64,000 nucleotides of DNA from an uncultured Amaricoccus sp. (GTDB lineage: Bacteria; Pseudomonadota; Alphaproteobacteria; Rhodobacterales; Rhodobacteraceae): positions 1-64,000 of the forward strand of contig NZ_CALAGI010000156.1 in NCBI RefSeq assembly GCF_937891315.1, given 5' to 3'. This document shows positions 17,709 to 26,175 of the stretch, in pieces (position 1 is the stretch's first letter; the number at the start of each line of letters is the position of its first letter). Under the pieces are notes generated by a model that saw only the letters and a list, made by a program, of their open reading frames with translations, did not search any database and was not told the origin of the DNA. Both the position numbers and the translations under genes were made by a program.

Positions 17709-18431
17709 TCACGCCGCGAGCAGCGCCAGCGCCTCGGCGAGGTCGAGCTTGCCCTCGTAGAGCGCGCGCCCCGAGATCGCCCCGTCGAGCTCCGTGTCGC
17801 AGGCCTTCAGCGCGCGCAGATCCTCGATCGAAGCGATACCGCCGGAAGCGATCACCGGGATCGTCACCGCGCGGGCGAGCGCCGCCGTCCCCGGCACGTC
17901 CGGCCCCGCCATCGCGCCGTCGCGGTCGATGTCGGTATAGATCAGCGCCGCGACGCCCGCGTCCTCGAACCGCCGCGCGAGATCGACGGCGTCGAGGTCG
18001 GTTTCCTCGGCCCAGCCCTGCACCGCGACCCGGCCGCCGCGCGCGTCGATCCCGACCGCCACCTGCCCCGGATGCGCCCGCGCGGCCTGGCGCACCAGAT
18101 CGGGGTCGCGCACGGCCGCCGTGCCGAGGATCACCCGCGCGACGCCCTTCTCCAGCCAGGCGTCGATCGTCGCGCGGTCGCGGATGCCGCCGCCGAGCTG
18201 GACCGGGATGCGCGCCGCGGCGAGGATCGCCTCGACCGCCGCGCCATTGACCGGCGTCCCGGCGAAGGCGCCGTTGAGATCGACGAGATGCAGCCACTGG
18301 CACCCGGCGTCGGCGAAGAGGCGCGCCTGCGCCGCCGGATCAGTGCCGAAGACGGTCGCCGAGCCCATGTCGCCGCGCAGCAGGCGCACGCAGTTCCCGT
18401 CCTTCAGGTCGATGGCGGGATAGAGGATCAT
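17709..18431 (-). CDS. hisA: phosphoribosylformimino-5-aminoimidazole carboxamide ribotide isomerase
   Basis: HisA isomerises ProFAR to PRFAR, the substrate of HisF. The 240-residue (beta/alpha)8 barrel has catalytic Asp8 (ILYPAIDLKDG) and Asp129 (VAVGIDARGG). It also has the half-barrel repeats QLGGGIRD (79-86) and VIASGGIAS. The start at ATG 18431 is the first codon of the conserved N-terminus. The frame is open upstream to 19037, but that stretch is antisense to the DedA operon. It is the first visible gene of the unit. Upstream lies the divergent small membrane protein. Confidence 0.95.
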   Translation of the reverse strand: MILYPAIDLKDGNCVRLLRGDMGSATVFGTDPAAQARLFADAGCQWLHLVDLNGAFAGTPVNGAAVEAILAAARIPVQLGGGIRDRATIDAWLEKGVARVILGTAAVRDPDLVRQAARAHPGQVAVGIDARGGRVAVQGWAEETDLDAVDLARRFEDAGVAALIYTDIDRDGAMAGPDVPGTAALARAVTIPVIASGGIASIEDLRALKACDTELDGAISGRALYEGKLDLAEALALLAA

Positions 18432-18605
18432 CGGCGGCTCCGGCTGCTGTCGCGGGTCTGATAGCCCCTCGCGGCCACGAATGCAAAACCCCCCTTGCAT
18501 CGTAGGGCCGGGCGCCGTTCGCCGCGCGCGATGCACGCGATGGGCGCGATGGACAGGACGAGCGCCTCCGGCGATAGTCAGGGTCGCCCAGACAGGGAGT
18601 GCGCC

Positions 18606-18941
18606 GTGCCCGACCATGCGAAACGCCCTGGCCGGGCCGGATCCCTCGTCGGCTTCCTGGTCGCCTCCGCCCTCACGCTCGTCTTCGCCGCGCGACTCGT
18701 CGATTCCGCGCTGCACTGGGCCGAGCGGGAGACGCCGCTCGCCGGGTGGATGACGTTGGGTTTCGTCGCCAACGCCTGGGACATCGATCGCGCGGCGCTC
18801 GCCGCCGCGCTTGGCGTGGAGACACGGCCCGGCGAGCGTCTCACGCTGGAGCAGGTCGCCCGCGACACCGGGCGGCCACTGGCCGAGGTGAAGGCCGAGA
18901 CCAAGGCCGAGATCGTCCGCGAACGAGGCGGCCGACCGTGA
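18606..18941 (+). CDS. small membrane-anchored protein of unknown function
   Basis: The reading has 111 residues from GTG 18606, preceded by AGGGAG at a 7-base gap. One hydrophobic segment covers residues 13-31 (SLVGFLVASALTLVFAARL). A soluble part ends in LTLEQVARDTGRPLAEVKAE, which looks like a short helical, helix-turn-helix-like region. It overlaps the DedA gene by 4 bp (GTGA), so the two are probably made together. I do not recognise a named family. A membrane-anchored accessory protein of the DedA transporter is a guess from position only. Confidence 0.6.
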   Translation: MPDHAKRPGRAGSLVGFLVASALTLVFAARLVDSALHWAERETPLAGWMTLGFVANAWDIDRAALAAALGVETRPGERLTLEQVARDTGRPLAEVKAETKAEIVRERGGRP

Positions 18942-19528
18942 GCGAGCATGTGCTGCGCCTGCTCGCCGCCCACGGTCCGCTGCTCGTCTTCGCGGCCGCC
19001 CTCTTGAGTTCGATCGGCCTGCCGGTGCCCGGGACACTGACCCTGCTCGCCGCCGGCTCCTTCGCGGCCAGCGGCGAGATGAACCTCGCCGCCGTGCTCA
19101 TCGCCGCGTTCGTCGGCGCGGTGGCGGGCGATCTCGTCGGCTTTGGCATCGGCGCGCGGGCCGGGCAGGGGGCGCTCGACTGGGCCGGCCGCCACGGCAT
19201 GGGGCAAGCCATCGCCCGTGCCCGCGACTTCTCCGACCATCGGGGCGACGCCGGCAATTTCCTCTGCCGCTGGCTCGTCAGCCCGATCGCGCCGGCGGTG
19301 AACCTGATCAGCGGCCTGATCGGCGTCGCGCCGGGGCGGTTCCTCGTCTTCGCCGCGGCCGGCGAAGTCGTCTGGACGGCGCTCTATGTCGGCCTCGGAT
19401 ACGGCTTCGGCCGCTCGATTTCGGTCATCGCCCGGACCAGCGGCGATCTCGGCCTGTTTCTCGTCGCCGCGACCGCCGCCGTCGTCTTCGGTCTCCGATT
19501 GCGAAGGCGCTCGAAGCTGCCCGGCTAA
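18938..19528 (+). CDS. DedA-family membrane protein (VTT domain)
   Basis: A 196-residue integral membrane protein of the DedA/SNARE-associated (VTT) family. Some members flip undecaprenyl phosphate or phosphatidylethanolamine across the inner membrane. It has the N-terminal re-entrant region SSIGLPVPGTLTLLAAGSFA (residues 23-42). It also has the second half-repeat with the conserved motif CRWLVSPIAPAVNLISGLIG near 110-129, where the arginine is the expected conserved basic residue. The start is GTG 18938, overlapping the upstream small protein. The specific lipid is not predictable. Confidence 0.85.
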   Translation: MSEHVLRLLAAHGPLLVFAAALLSSIGLPVPGTLTLLAAGSFAASGEMNLAAVLIAAFVGAVAGDLVGFGIGARAGQGALDWAGRHGMGQAIARARDFSDHRGDAGNFLCRWLVSPIAPAVNLISGLIGVAPGRFLVFAAAGEVVWTALYVGLGYGFGRSISVIARTSGDLGLFLVAATAAVVFGLRLRRRSKLPG

Positions 19529-19553
19529 GGTGGTTTTGTTACTCAAAGTTCTT

Positions 19554-19569
19554 GTCTGAAGGATCAGAC
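19554..19569. promoter_or_regulatory. dyad upstream of the TRAP transporter, possible operator
   Basis: GTCTGA-AGGA-TCAGAC is a perfect 6-bp inverted repeat about 70 bp before the TRAP small-permease start. GntR/FadR-type regulators of TRAP operons bind dyads of this size. No regulator gene is nearby, so the link is inference. Confidence 0.4.
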
Positions 19570-19637
19570 GCGGCTACGAAAAACCTCAAGGCCGTGGCGG
19601 GATCCGATACCCCATCGGCGAAATGGGAGGACATCGG

Positions 19638-20177
19638 ATGTCTGGGCTCCTGCTTCTGGCGGGTGTAATCGATCGGATTACCAGGTTCTTCGGCTGGATC
19701 GCCGCGTGGCTGGTCCTGCTCAGCTGCCTGATCAGCGCGGGCAACGCGATGTCGCGCTATATCCTCAGCGCCAGTTCGAACGCCTGGCTCGAGATCCAGT
19801 GGCAGATGTTCGCCGGCATATTCCTGCTCGGCGCGGCCTATGTGCTGCAGGTGAACGAGCATGTGCGGGTCGATCTGTTCTATGGGTCGGCCTCCGCGCG
19901 GCGGAAACTCTGGATCGATGTCATCGGGATCATCTTCTTCCTGTTTCCCTCCACGATCATGATCGGCGCGATGGCCTGGCCCTTCTTTCTCTCGAGCTTC
20001 CAGTCCGGCGAGATGTCCTCCAACGCCGGCGGCCTGCCGGTCTGGCCGGTCAAGTTCCTGCTCCCCTTCGGCATGGCGCTGGTGTTTCTCCAGGGCCTGG
20101 CGGAGCTGATCAAGCGGATCGCGGCGCTGCGCGGGGAATACGCCGTGGCCGTCGAATACGAGAGGCCGCTGCAATGA
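19638..20177 (+). CDS. TRAP transporter small permease (DctQ family)
   Basis: This is the four-helix small subunit of a tripartite ATP-independent periplasmic transporter, 179 residues. Helices lie near residues 11-36, 50-66, 88-112 and 129-150. The family motif QWQMFAGIFLLGAAYVLQVNEHVRVD sits at the second helix. The start at 19638 follows GGGAGG with a 7-base gap. An ATG at 19623 is in frame, but that Shine-Dalgarno overlaps it. The dctM-type and takP-type genes follow, giving the order small permease, large permease, binding protein. Confidence 0.9.
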   Translation: MSGLLLLAGVIDRITRFFGWIAAWLVLLSCLISAGNAMSRYILSASSNAWLEIQWQMFAGIFLLGAAYVLQVNEHVRVDLFYGSASARRKLWIDVIGIIFFLFPSTIMIGAMAWPFFLSSFQSGEMSSNAGGLPVWPVKFLLPFGMALVFLQGLAELIKRIAALRGEYAVAVEYERPLQ

Positions 20178-20205
20178 GCCTCGAAACATCGCGGAGCCGC
20201 GGGAC

Positions 20206-21660
20206 ATGCTAGAATACGGCTACATGGCGCCGGCGATGTTCGCCGGACTGATCGCCTTCATGCTGTTCGGCTTCCCGGTCGCCTTCTCGCTGTCCGCGCT
20301 GGGACTTTTCTTTGGCGGTCTCGCCATCGAGGTCGGCTACTTTGGCCCCGAATTCCTGCAGGCGCTGCCCTACCGCGTCTTCGGCATCATGTCGAACGAC
20401 CTCCTGCTGGCGATCCCGTTCTTCACCTTCATGGGAACGATCCTCGAACGCAGCGGCCTCGCCGAGGATCTGCTCGACGGCTTCGGTCAGCTGTTCGGGC
20501 CGATCCCGGGCGGCCTGGCTTTCGCGGTGATCATCGTCGGCGCGATCCTCGGCGCCATCACGGGAACGGTGGCGGCTTCGGTCATCGCCATGGGCATGAT
20601 CACCATCCCGGTCATGATGCGGTATGGCTACGACATGCGGATCGGCACCGGCGCCATCGCCGCGGCCGGCACGATCACCCAGGTGATTCCGCCGTCGCTC
20701 GTGCTGATCGTGCTCGCCGACCAACTCGGCGTCTCGGTCGGCGACATGTATCTCGGCGCCATCGGTCCCTCGGTCCTGCAGATCGCCCTGTTCCTGCTCT
20801 TTGTCCTCGCGGTCGCGGTCTTCCAGCCGTGGAAGGTGCCGCCGTTGCCGCCCGAGGCGCGCACGCTGCGCGGCTGGGCGCTGGTCTCCAAGGTACTGTG
20901 GGGGATGGTCCCCTCGCTCGTGCTGATCTTCCTCGTGCTCGGCACGATCTTCATGGGGCTCGCGACCCCCACCGAGGCCGGCGCCATGGGCGCGGTCGGC
21001 GCGATCGTACTCGCGATGCTGCACGGACGCTATCGCAACGATCTCATGTGGCAGGCCATGACCTCGACCGCCCGACTGACGTCGATGGTGGTCTTCATCC
21101 TGCTCGGCGCCACGGTCTTCAGCCTCGTGTTCCAGGGCGTCAACGGCGGCCGCTGGATCGAGCATATCCTCAGCGACCTGCCGGGCGGGCAGACCGGCTT
21201 TCTCATCTTCACGATGCTCTTTGTCTTCTTCATCGCCTTCTTTCTCGATTTTTTCGAGATCGTCTTCATCGTCGTTCCGCTGCTGGTCCCGGTCGCCGCC
21301 GCGCTCGACATCAACCTCATCTGGTTCGGCCTGCTGCTCTGCGTGAACATGCAGACGTCCTTCATGCATCCGCCGTTCGGATTCGCGCTGTTCTACCTGC
21401 GCGGCATCGCGCCGCCGTCGATCAAGACCAGCGACATCTACTGGGGTTCGATTCCCTGGATCGTCCTTCAGCTCCTGCTGGTCGCGCTGCTGATCTTCTG
21501 GCCCGAGTCCGTGACCTACTGGATCGGCGAGCACGAATTGCTCGACGCGACCGCCGTCGAGGACGCGCTTGGTGCGATTCCCATGCCCGGCGACGATATG
21601 GGCGCGCCGACCGAACTCGGAATTCCACCCTTGGACCTCGACCTCGCACCCAACCAGTAA
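20206..21660 (+). CDS. TRAP transporter large permease (DctM family)
   Basis: This is the 484-residue sodium-coupled transport subunit with about 12 helices. Family features are FPVAFSLSALGLFFGG (residues 23-38), IPFFTFMGTILERSGLAEDLL (65-85), GTITQVIPPSLVLIVLADQLG (about 156-176), and LATPTEAGAMGAVGA (about 258-272). The long extension after residue 440, with a polar acidic end (GDDMGAPTELGIPPLDLD), is typical of the 2-oxo acid/TakP-associated DctM subgroup. It starts 28 bp after the small-permease stop and is followed by the binding protein after 39 bp. Confidence 0.92.
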   Translation: MLEYGYMAPAMFAGLIAFMLFGFPVAFSLSALGLFFGGLAIEVGYFGPEFLQALPYRVFGIMSNDLLLAIPFFTFMGTILERSGLAEDLLDGFGQLFGPIPGGLAFAVIIVGAILGAITGTVAASVIAMGMITIPVMMRYGYDMRIGTGAIAAAGTITQVIPPSLVLIVLADQLGVSVGDMYLGAIGPSVLQIALFLLFVLAVAVFQPWKVPPLPPEARTLRGWALVSKVLWGMVPSLVLIFLVLGTIFMGLATPTEAGAMGAVGAIVLAMLHGRYRNDLMWQAMTSTARLTSMVVFILLGATVFSLVFQGVNGGRWIEHILSDLPGGQTGFLIFTMLFVFFIAFFLDFFEIVFIVVPLLVPVAAALDINLIWFGLLLCVNMQTSFMHPPFGFALFYLRGIAPPSIKTSDIYWGSIPWIVLQLLLVALLIFWPESVTYWIGEHELLDATAVEDALGAIPMPGDDMGAPTELGIPPLDLDLAPNQ

Positions 21661-21699
21661 CGCCAGATGGCGAAGCTCAGATCATCGGAGGATACACAT

Positions 21700-22791
21700 A
21701 TGAAAAGACGCAGCTTTCTGAAGGTGGCCGCTGGCGGCGGGGCCGCCGCGGCGACCCTCGCGGCCCCCGCCATCGCCCAGACCCAGCCCAAGCTTCAATG
21801 GCGCCTGACCTCCGGCTTCCCGCGGTCGCTTGACACGATCTTCGGCGGCGCCGAGGTCTTCGCGGCCCATGTCAAGGAGATGTCCGGAGGCAATTTCGAG
21901 ATCCAGGTATTTCCCGCCGCCGAAATCGTGCCCATGCCCCAGGCGGCCGAGGCCGTGGGCACCGGCGCGGTCGAGATGACCCACACCTGTTCCTACTACT
22001 ACTGGGGCAAGGATCCGACCTTTGCGATCGGCACGGCCGTCCCCTTCGGTCTCAATGCGCGTCTCATGAACTCCTGGCTCTATGAGGCCGGTGGCAACGA
22101 CCTGTTGAACGGCTTCTATGCCAAGCACAATCTCTACGGCATGCCGGCCGGCAACACCGGCGTGCAGATGGGCGGCTGGTGGCGCAAGGAGATCAACAGC
22201 CTCGAAGACATGAAGGGCATCAAGATGCGCATCGCCGGCATCGCCGGAAAGGTGGTGGAAAAGCTGGGGGTCGTGCCGCAGCAGATCCCCGGCGGCGACA
22301 TCTATCCGGCGCTGGAGCGCGGCACGATCGACGCGGCGGAATGGGTCGGTCCCTACGACGACGAGAAGCTCGGCTTCTTCAAGGTCGCGCCGTACTACAT
22401 GTATCCCGGTTTCTGGGAGGGTGGTCCGGCGATCCACGCCTTCGTCAATCTCGACAAGTGGAACGCGCTCACGCCGGAATACCAGGCGATCCTGACCAAC
22501 GCGGCGGCCTATACCAATACCGACATGCTGGCCAAGTACGACGCCCGCAATCCCCCGGCGCTGCGCCGGCTCGTGGCTGGTGGCGCCAAGCTGAAGCCGT
22601 TCCCCGCCGACGTGATGGACGCGGCCTACGCGGCGGCGCACGAGGTCTATGACGAGATCTCGGCCGAGAACGCCGACTTCAAGGCGATCATCGACAACGT
22701 CAAGGCCTTCCGCAACGAGGGTTATCTCTGGAACCAGGTTGCGGAATACACCTACGACAGCTTCATGATCCGCAACCGCACCAAGGGCTGA
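21700..22791 (+). CDS. takP: TRAP transporter substrate-binding protein, TakP-like (2-oxo acids)
   Basis: This is a periplasmic binding protein of 363 residues. The Tat-like signal MKRRSFLKVAAGGGAAAATL is cleaved after AIAQ near residue 27. Long stretches match my recollection of R. sphaeroides TakP, which binds 2-oxo acids such as pyruvate: SLDTIFGGAEV (43-53), YYYWGKDPTFA, NTGVQMGGWWR, DIYPALERGTIDAAEWVGP and LGFFKVAPYYMYP. The conserved carboxylate-binding Arg of DctP proteins is Arg177 in KMRIAG. The start is set by GGAGG before ATG 21700. Import of 2-oxo acids is inferred from this similarity. Confidence 0.9.
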   Translation: MKRRSFLKVAAGGGAAAATLAAPAIAQTQPKLQWRLTSGFPRSLDTIFGGAEVFAAHVKEMSGGNFEIQVFPAAEIVPMPQAAEAVGTGAVEMTHTCSYYYWGKDPTFAIGTAVPFGLNARLMNSWLYEAGGNDLLNGFYAKHNLYGMPAGNTGVQMGGWWRKEINSLEDMKGIKMRIAGIAGKVVEKLGVVPQQIPGGDIYPALERGTIDAAEWVGPYDDEKLGFFKVAPYYMYPGFWEGGPAIHAFVNLDKWNALTPEYQAILTNAAAYTNTDMLAKYDARNPPALRRLVAGGAKLKPFPADVMDAAYAAAHEVYDEISAENADFKAIIDNVKAFRNEGYLWNQVAEYTYDSFMIRNRTKG

Positions 22792-22800
22792 CGCCCCTCG

Positions 22801-22824
22801 GGCCTCGGCCTTCGGGCCGAGGCC
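22801..22824 (+). terminator. strong GC-rich hairpin with UUCG loop ending the TRAP operon
   Basis: GGCCTCGGCC (22801-22810), loop TTCG, then GGCCGAGGCC (22815-22824): a perfect 10-bp stem closed by a very stable UUCG tetraloop. It begins 10 bp after the stop of the binding-protein gene. No U-tract follows, so it may protect the 3' end or work with Rho. Confidence 0.6.
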
Positions 22825-22951
22825 TCGGCAGCGCCCCGGTTCCCCCGCGGCGGGGTGCCAGCGTCTGATTTGTGCCAGATCAGTGCGTGGCGGTCGATGC
22901 GCCGCGCCTTGGTCCACTCGCGCCCTGGGCGGCGCCTGGACGATCGCGGAC

Positions 22952-22966
22952 TTCACGTTCCGTGAA
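22952..22966. promoter_or_regulatory. dyad upstream of the TauE-type exporter, possible operator
   Basis: TTCACG-TTC-CGTGAA is a perfect 6-bp inverted repeat with a 3-base centre, about 80 bp before the exporter start. It lies next to a promoter-like element. The size fits a TetR or ArsR dimer site, but the regulator is unknown. Confidence 0.4.
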
Positions 22967-22986
22967 AGGCCGGTGGGTTTTTCCCT

Positions 22987-23014
22987 TTGCCAGCGGGCGC
23001 GACGCGGGCTAGGG
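22987..23014 (+). promoter_or_regulatory. possible sigma70 promoter of the TauE-type exporter
   Basis: TTGCCA (22987-22992) and CTAGGG (23009-23014) are separated by 16 bases. The -10 match is weak, but the element is well placed, 34 bp before the start at 23048. Confidence 0.3.
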
Positions 23015-23047
23015 CGGGGGAAACTCCCCTGATCCCGAGTTTCGCCC

Positions 23048-23878
23048 ATGCCCACGCCCGACTTCGCGCATCTTCTCGTCATGGCCGCCCTGCTCCTCGC
23101 CATCGGCGGGGTCGCGGGGGTGATCGCGGGGCTGCTCGGGGTCGGTGGTGGCATCGTGCTGGTGCCTGCCTTCCTCTATGCCTTCACCACCCTCGGCTAT
23201 GACGGGCCAATGATCATGCAGGTCTGCCTCGCCACCTCGCTCGCCACCATCGCCGCCACCTCGGCCCGCTCGGTGCGCGGCCATCATGCCAAGGGCGCGG
23301 TCGACTGGGATATCCTGCGCGGCTGGGCACCGGGCATCGCCATCGGCTCGATCGTCGGCGTCGTCGCCGCCAGCGGCCTGAAATCGACCGTGCTGATGAT
23401 CGTCTTCGGCGTGCTCGGCAGCCTGGTCGGGCTCTATATCGCCTTCGGGCGCGACAACTGGAAGCTCGGCGAGCGCATGCCGACCGGCCTCGGACGCGCC
23501 ATCACCGGCCCGGTCATCGGCTTTTTATCGGTGCTGATGGGGATCGGCGGCGGCAGTTTCGGCGTGCCGCTGATGCGGCTGCATGGTGTGCCGATCCACC
23601 GCGCGATCGGCACCGCCTCGGGCTTCGGCATGGTGATCGCGGTGCCCTCGGTGATCGGCTTCCTGCTGACCGGATGGGGCACGCCGGGACGCCCGCCGCT
23701 GACCCTCGGCATGGTGAACCTGCCGGCCTTCGTGCTCGTCGTCGGCACCACGATGATCACCACGCCCTGGGGCGTTCGCCTCGCCCATGCGATGAACGCG
23801 AAGCCGCTGAAGCGCGTCTTCGGCGGCTTCCTGATCATCGTCGCGCTCAACATGCTGCGCAAGGCGCTGCTCGGCTAG
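23048..23878 (+). CDS. sulfite exporter TauE/SafE family protein
   Basis: A 276-residue inner-membrane protein with about eight helices and the two repeated family motifs. The first is GVAGVIAGLLGVGGGIVLVP (residues 21-40) and the second LMGIGGGSFGVPLMRLHGVP (about 162-181). Members export sulfite, sulfoacetate and related organic anions. The substrate here is not predictable. The last 4 bp overlap the convergent DUF1289 gene. Confidence 0.9.
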   Translation: MPTPDFAHLLVMAALLLAIGGVAGVIAGLLGVGGGIVLVPAFLYAFTTLGYDGPMIMQVCLATSLATIAATSARSVRGHHAKGAVDWDILRGWAPGIAIGSIVGVVAASGLKSTVLMIVFGVLGSLVGLYIAFGRDNWKLGERMPTGLGRAITGPVIGFLSVLMGIGGGSFGVPLMRLHGVPIHRAIGTASGFGMVIAVPSVIGFLLTGWGTPGRPPLTLGMVNLPAFVLVVGTTMITTPWGVRLAHAMNAKPLKRVFGGFLIIVALNMLRKALLG

Positions 23879-24114
23879 GGGGCATCCCGGACCCGCCCGG
23901 CCCGGCCGCCCCGACGGGGGGGCTTGGCGCGGGCGGCGCGGGCCGGGAGGTCGGCCATTACCGCGCGCCGGGCCTCGGGCGAGAGGCTGGACCAGCCGGC
24001 GATCTCCTCCAGCGTGCGATGGCAGCCGACGCAGAGGCCGGTCGCGGGATGCACGACACAGACCTTGACGCAGGGGCTCTCGATCTCGTCGCGGCGCCAG
24101 ATCTCGTCAGCCAT
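23875..24114 (-). CDS. DUF1289 family small cysteine-rich protein
   Basis: A 79-residue protein with the DUF1289 core SPCVKVCVVHPATGLCVGCHRTLEEI (residues about 13-38) in three pieces. Four cysteines (Cys15, 19, 28, 31) in a CxxxC...CxxC pattern suggest a metal or Fe-S site. WSSLSPEARRAVMADL follows, as in the family. The C-terminus is basic. The start ATG 24114 overlaps the ruvX stop by 8 bp, so it belongs to the ccmI-ruvX unit. The cellular role is unknown. Confidence 0.85.
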   Translation of the reverse strand: MADEIWRRDEIESPCVKVCVVHPATGLCVGCHRTLEEIAGWSSLSPEARRAVMADLPARAARAKPPRRGGRAGRVRDAP

Positions 24115-24592
24115 GACGCGCCAGATGTCCGAGCCGGTCGAGCAGGCCCTGCAGGATGAAGCCCGCCGCCACATGGTCGATCACCTCGGCCCGCCGCGCC
24201 CGCGAGGCGTCGGCCTCGATCAGCGCGCGTTCCGCCGCCACGGTCGACAGCCGCTCGTCCCAGAAGGTGATCGGCGTCTCGATCAGCGGTGCGAGATTGC
24301 GGGCGAAGGCGCGGGTCGACTGCGCCCGCGGTCCCTCGCCGCCATCCATGTTGCGCGGCAGGCCGAGCACCACGCCGCCGATCCGCCGCTCGGCCATCAG
24401 CGCGACGAGCGCGGTGGCGTCGGCGCCGAATTTCGTCCGCCGGATCGTGCGCAGCGGCGTCGCCACCCGGCGCCCGGTGTCCGAGACCGCGACGCCGATG
24501 GTCTTCGTCCCGAGGTCGAGCCCGATCAGCGCCCGGCCGGGGGGCAGGGCCGCCGCGAACTCCTCCGCCGCCTCGATCAGCGCGCCACTCAC
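24107..24592 (-). CDS. ruvX: Holliday junction resolvase-like / pre-16S rRNA nuclease YqgF
   Basis: A 161-residue RNase H-fold protein of the YqgF/RuvX family, which matures the 5' end of 16S rRNA and was first proposed as a Holliday junction resolvase. The acidic sites are Asp26 in GLDLGTKTIGVAVSD, the Glu of FWDERLSTVAAE (residues 110-121) and the late Asp in VIDHVAAGFILQ (137-148). The start is GTG 24592, overlapping the ccmI stop (GTGA). It also overlaps the DUF1289 gene downstream, forming a tightly coupled three-gene unit. Confidence 0.92.
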   Translation of the reverse strand: MSGALIEAAEEFAAALPPGRALIGLDLGTKTIGVAVSDTGRRVATPLRTIRRTKFGADATALVALMAERRIGGVVLGLPRNMDGGEGPRAQSTRAFARNLAPLIETPITFWDERLSTVAAERALIEADASRARRAEVIDHVAAGFILQGLLDRLGHLARHG

Positions 24593-25824
24593 TGCGTCAG
24601 CCCCGCGAGCCGCGCCGCCTCGGCCAGCGTGGCGAGGGCGGCCGGATCGGCGGCGTAGGCGGCGCGCGCCTCGCTCCAGACCGCCGCGGCGTCGTCCATC
24701 CGACCCTGGACGCCGAGCGCCTGGATGAGCTGCGCCCATTGCGCCGGCGGGCCGCCCTCGGTGGCGAGCCGGTCCCTCAGCCGCTCGACCATGCCGGCGA
24801 TCATGCCCTCGCGTTCGGCGGGCGTCATCGCGGCGGCGGCGTCGATCTCGGCCTGGCCGGGGCCCGCGGCGCCGGTATCGGGGGGCGGCAGGCCGGCTTG
24901 CCGCGCCACCTCGCCGATCCCGGCCTTGATCGTCGCAACCCAGGGCGCGTCTGGCGGACCCTCGGTCAGAAGCCCCGTCCAGAGGCCATAGGCGAGGTCC
25001 GGCCGCCCGCCCTGGATCAGCGTCACGCCGGAATAGAAGCGCCCGGGCTTGCTGGTCGGATCGAGCGCCAGCGCCCGGCCAAGCGCGGCTTCCGCTTCGG
25101 GCGAGACATAGCCATTCGCGGCGAGGATCATCAGTTCGGCCCATTCGACGAGATCGTCGGCCGTCGCCCGGTCGCCGAGGATGCGCACCACCGCGCCCTG
25201 CGCCACCCGCGCCTCCTGCCAGCGGCCGAGCGCGCTCATGTTGCGCGACAGGAGGCGATGGCCCTCCAGATCGTCGGGGCGGTCGACCAGCACCGTCCGC
25301 AGCTTGTCGAGCAGCGCGGCGTCCTCGAGCCCGAGCTTCGGCGCCGTGTCGGGGGGCGCCTGCTCGGTCAGCATCGCCTCCACCGCGTCCTGTCCCGGCC
25401 GCGCGGCGCGCAGCTTCGCATCCGCCTCCATCCGCGCCCGCAGCGGCGCGTCCGGCAAGCCCGGCGCGCCGATCCGCGCATAGAGCGCGGCGCCGGCCAG
25501 CGCCAGCGCGGCGATCAGCCCGAGCGCCACCGCCCGCGACAGGCCGCGCGGGGCCGCGCCGTCCGCCACCGCGCCCGCCGCGCCGTCGGCCGCCGCCAGC
25601 AGCCGGCGCGAGACTTCGACCCGGCTCGCCTCGGCCTCGGCCTCGGTCAGGACGCCCCGCGCGCGGTCGGCCTCGACCTCGCGCAACTGGTCGCGATAGA
25701 TCCGCATGTCATAGCTCGCCCGCGGCCCCTCGGCGCGGCCGCCGCGCAGCATCGGTGCCAGCGCAAGCCCGAGGCTCGCCAGCGCGAGGCAAGCCACGAC
25801 CCCCCAGAAGAGCACCTCCGCCAC
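24589..25824 (-). CDS. ccmI: c-type cytochrome biogenesis protein CcmI
   Basis: CcmI is an inner-membrane chaperone that holds apocytochrome c for haem attachment by CcmFH. The 411-residue protein has an N-terminal helix (VLFWGVVACLALASLGLAL, residues 4-22). Then come a cytoplasmic loop with a leucine-zipper-like helix (YDMRIYRDQLREVEADRARG, about 39-58) and a second helix (GLIAALALAGAALYARIG). The periplasmic part has TPR-like repeats (LEGHRLLSRNMSALGRWQEA and following). The start is GTG 25824 after AGGGG. Other ccm genes are not in the window. Confidence 0.88.
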   Translation of the reverse strand: MAEVLFWGVVACLALASLGLALAPMLRGGRAEGPRASYDMRIYRDQLREVEADRARGVLTEAEAEASRVEVSRRLLAAADGAAGAVADGAAPRGLSRAVALGLIAALALAGAALYARIGAPGLPDAPLRARMEADAKLRAARPGQDAVEAMLTEQAPPDTAPKLGLEDAALLDKLRTVLVDRPDDLEGHRLLSRNMSALGRWQEARVAQGAVVRILGDRATADDLVEWAELMILAANGYVSPEAEAALGRALALDPTSKPGRFYSGVTLIQGGRPDLAYGLWTGLLTEGPPDAPWVATIKAGIGEVARQAGLPPPDTGAAGPGQAEIDAAAAMTPAEREGMIAGMVERLRDRLATEGGPPAQWAQLIQALGVQGRMDDAAAVWSEARAAYAADPAALATLAEAARLAGLTQ

Positions 25825-26175
25825 GCGGCCGCCCCTGTCGGCTACCCGGCCCGGAGGCCGGAGCCCGGCGCCGCGCCGGGCTGGGCCGTCGGGGTCGCGG
25901 GTCGGTGGGTCGGGGACGGGGCAGTCATCGCGGGCGGAACCCTCCATCGCCGCTGGGCGGCCATCTCCCATCGCCGCGGCGCGGCGCGGCCATCTCCGGC
26001 GCCGGCGCGGGCCGCCGCCGCGCGGGCCTGGACCCTAGCCAGTCACGCGCCGCGCGGCAATCGGCCATTCGGCGCGCCGCGATGTCGTGAACGCGGTTCG
26101 AAGCGCCGGAACGGGTCTTGGCCCCCGCGGCGGAATGGGGCAAGAGAAAGCGGCATTTCCCCCGGAGCCGCCGCC
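25825..26175. other. intergenic region between ccmI and soxB without a gene
   Basis: This 351-bp divergent gap is very GC-rich. I find no gene or RNA in it. The motif GGCCATCTCC occurs twice (near 25961 and 25989) in a C-rich imperfect repeat. No clear -35/-10 pair was found for either gene. Confidence 0.5.

Noticed and set aside
20209..21534. A 441-codon Asp/Glu/Arg-rich frame opposite the TRAP large permease
   Set aside because: The composition mirrors the hydrophobic codons of the real permease read backwards. No family match.
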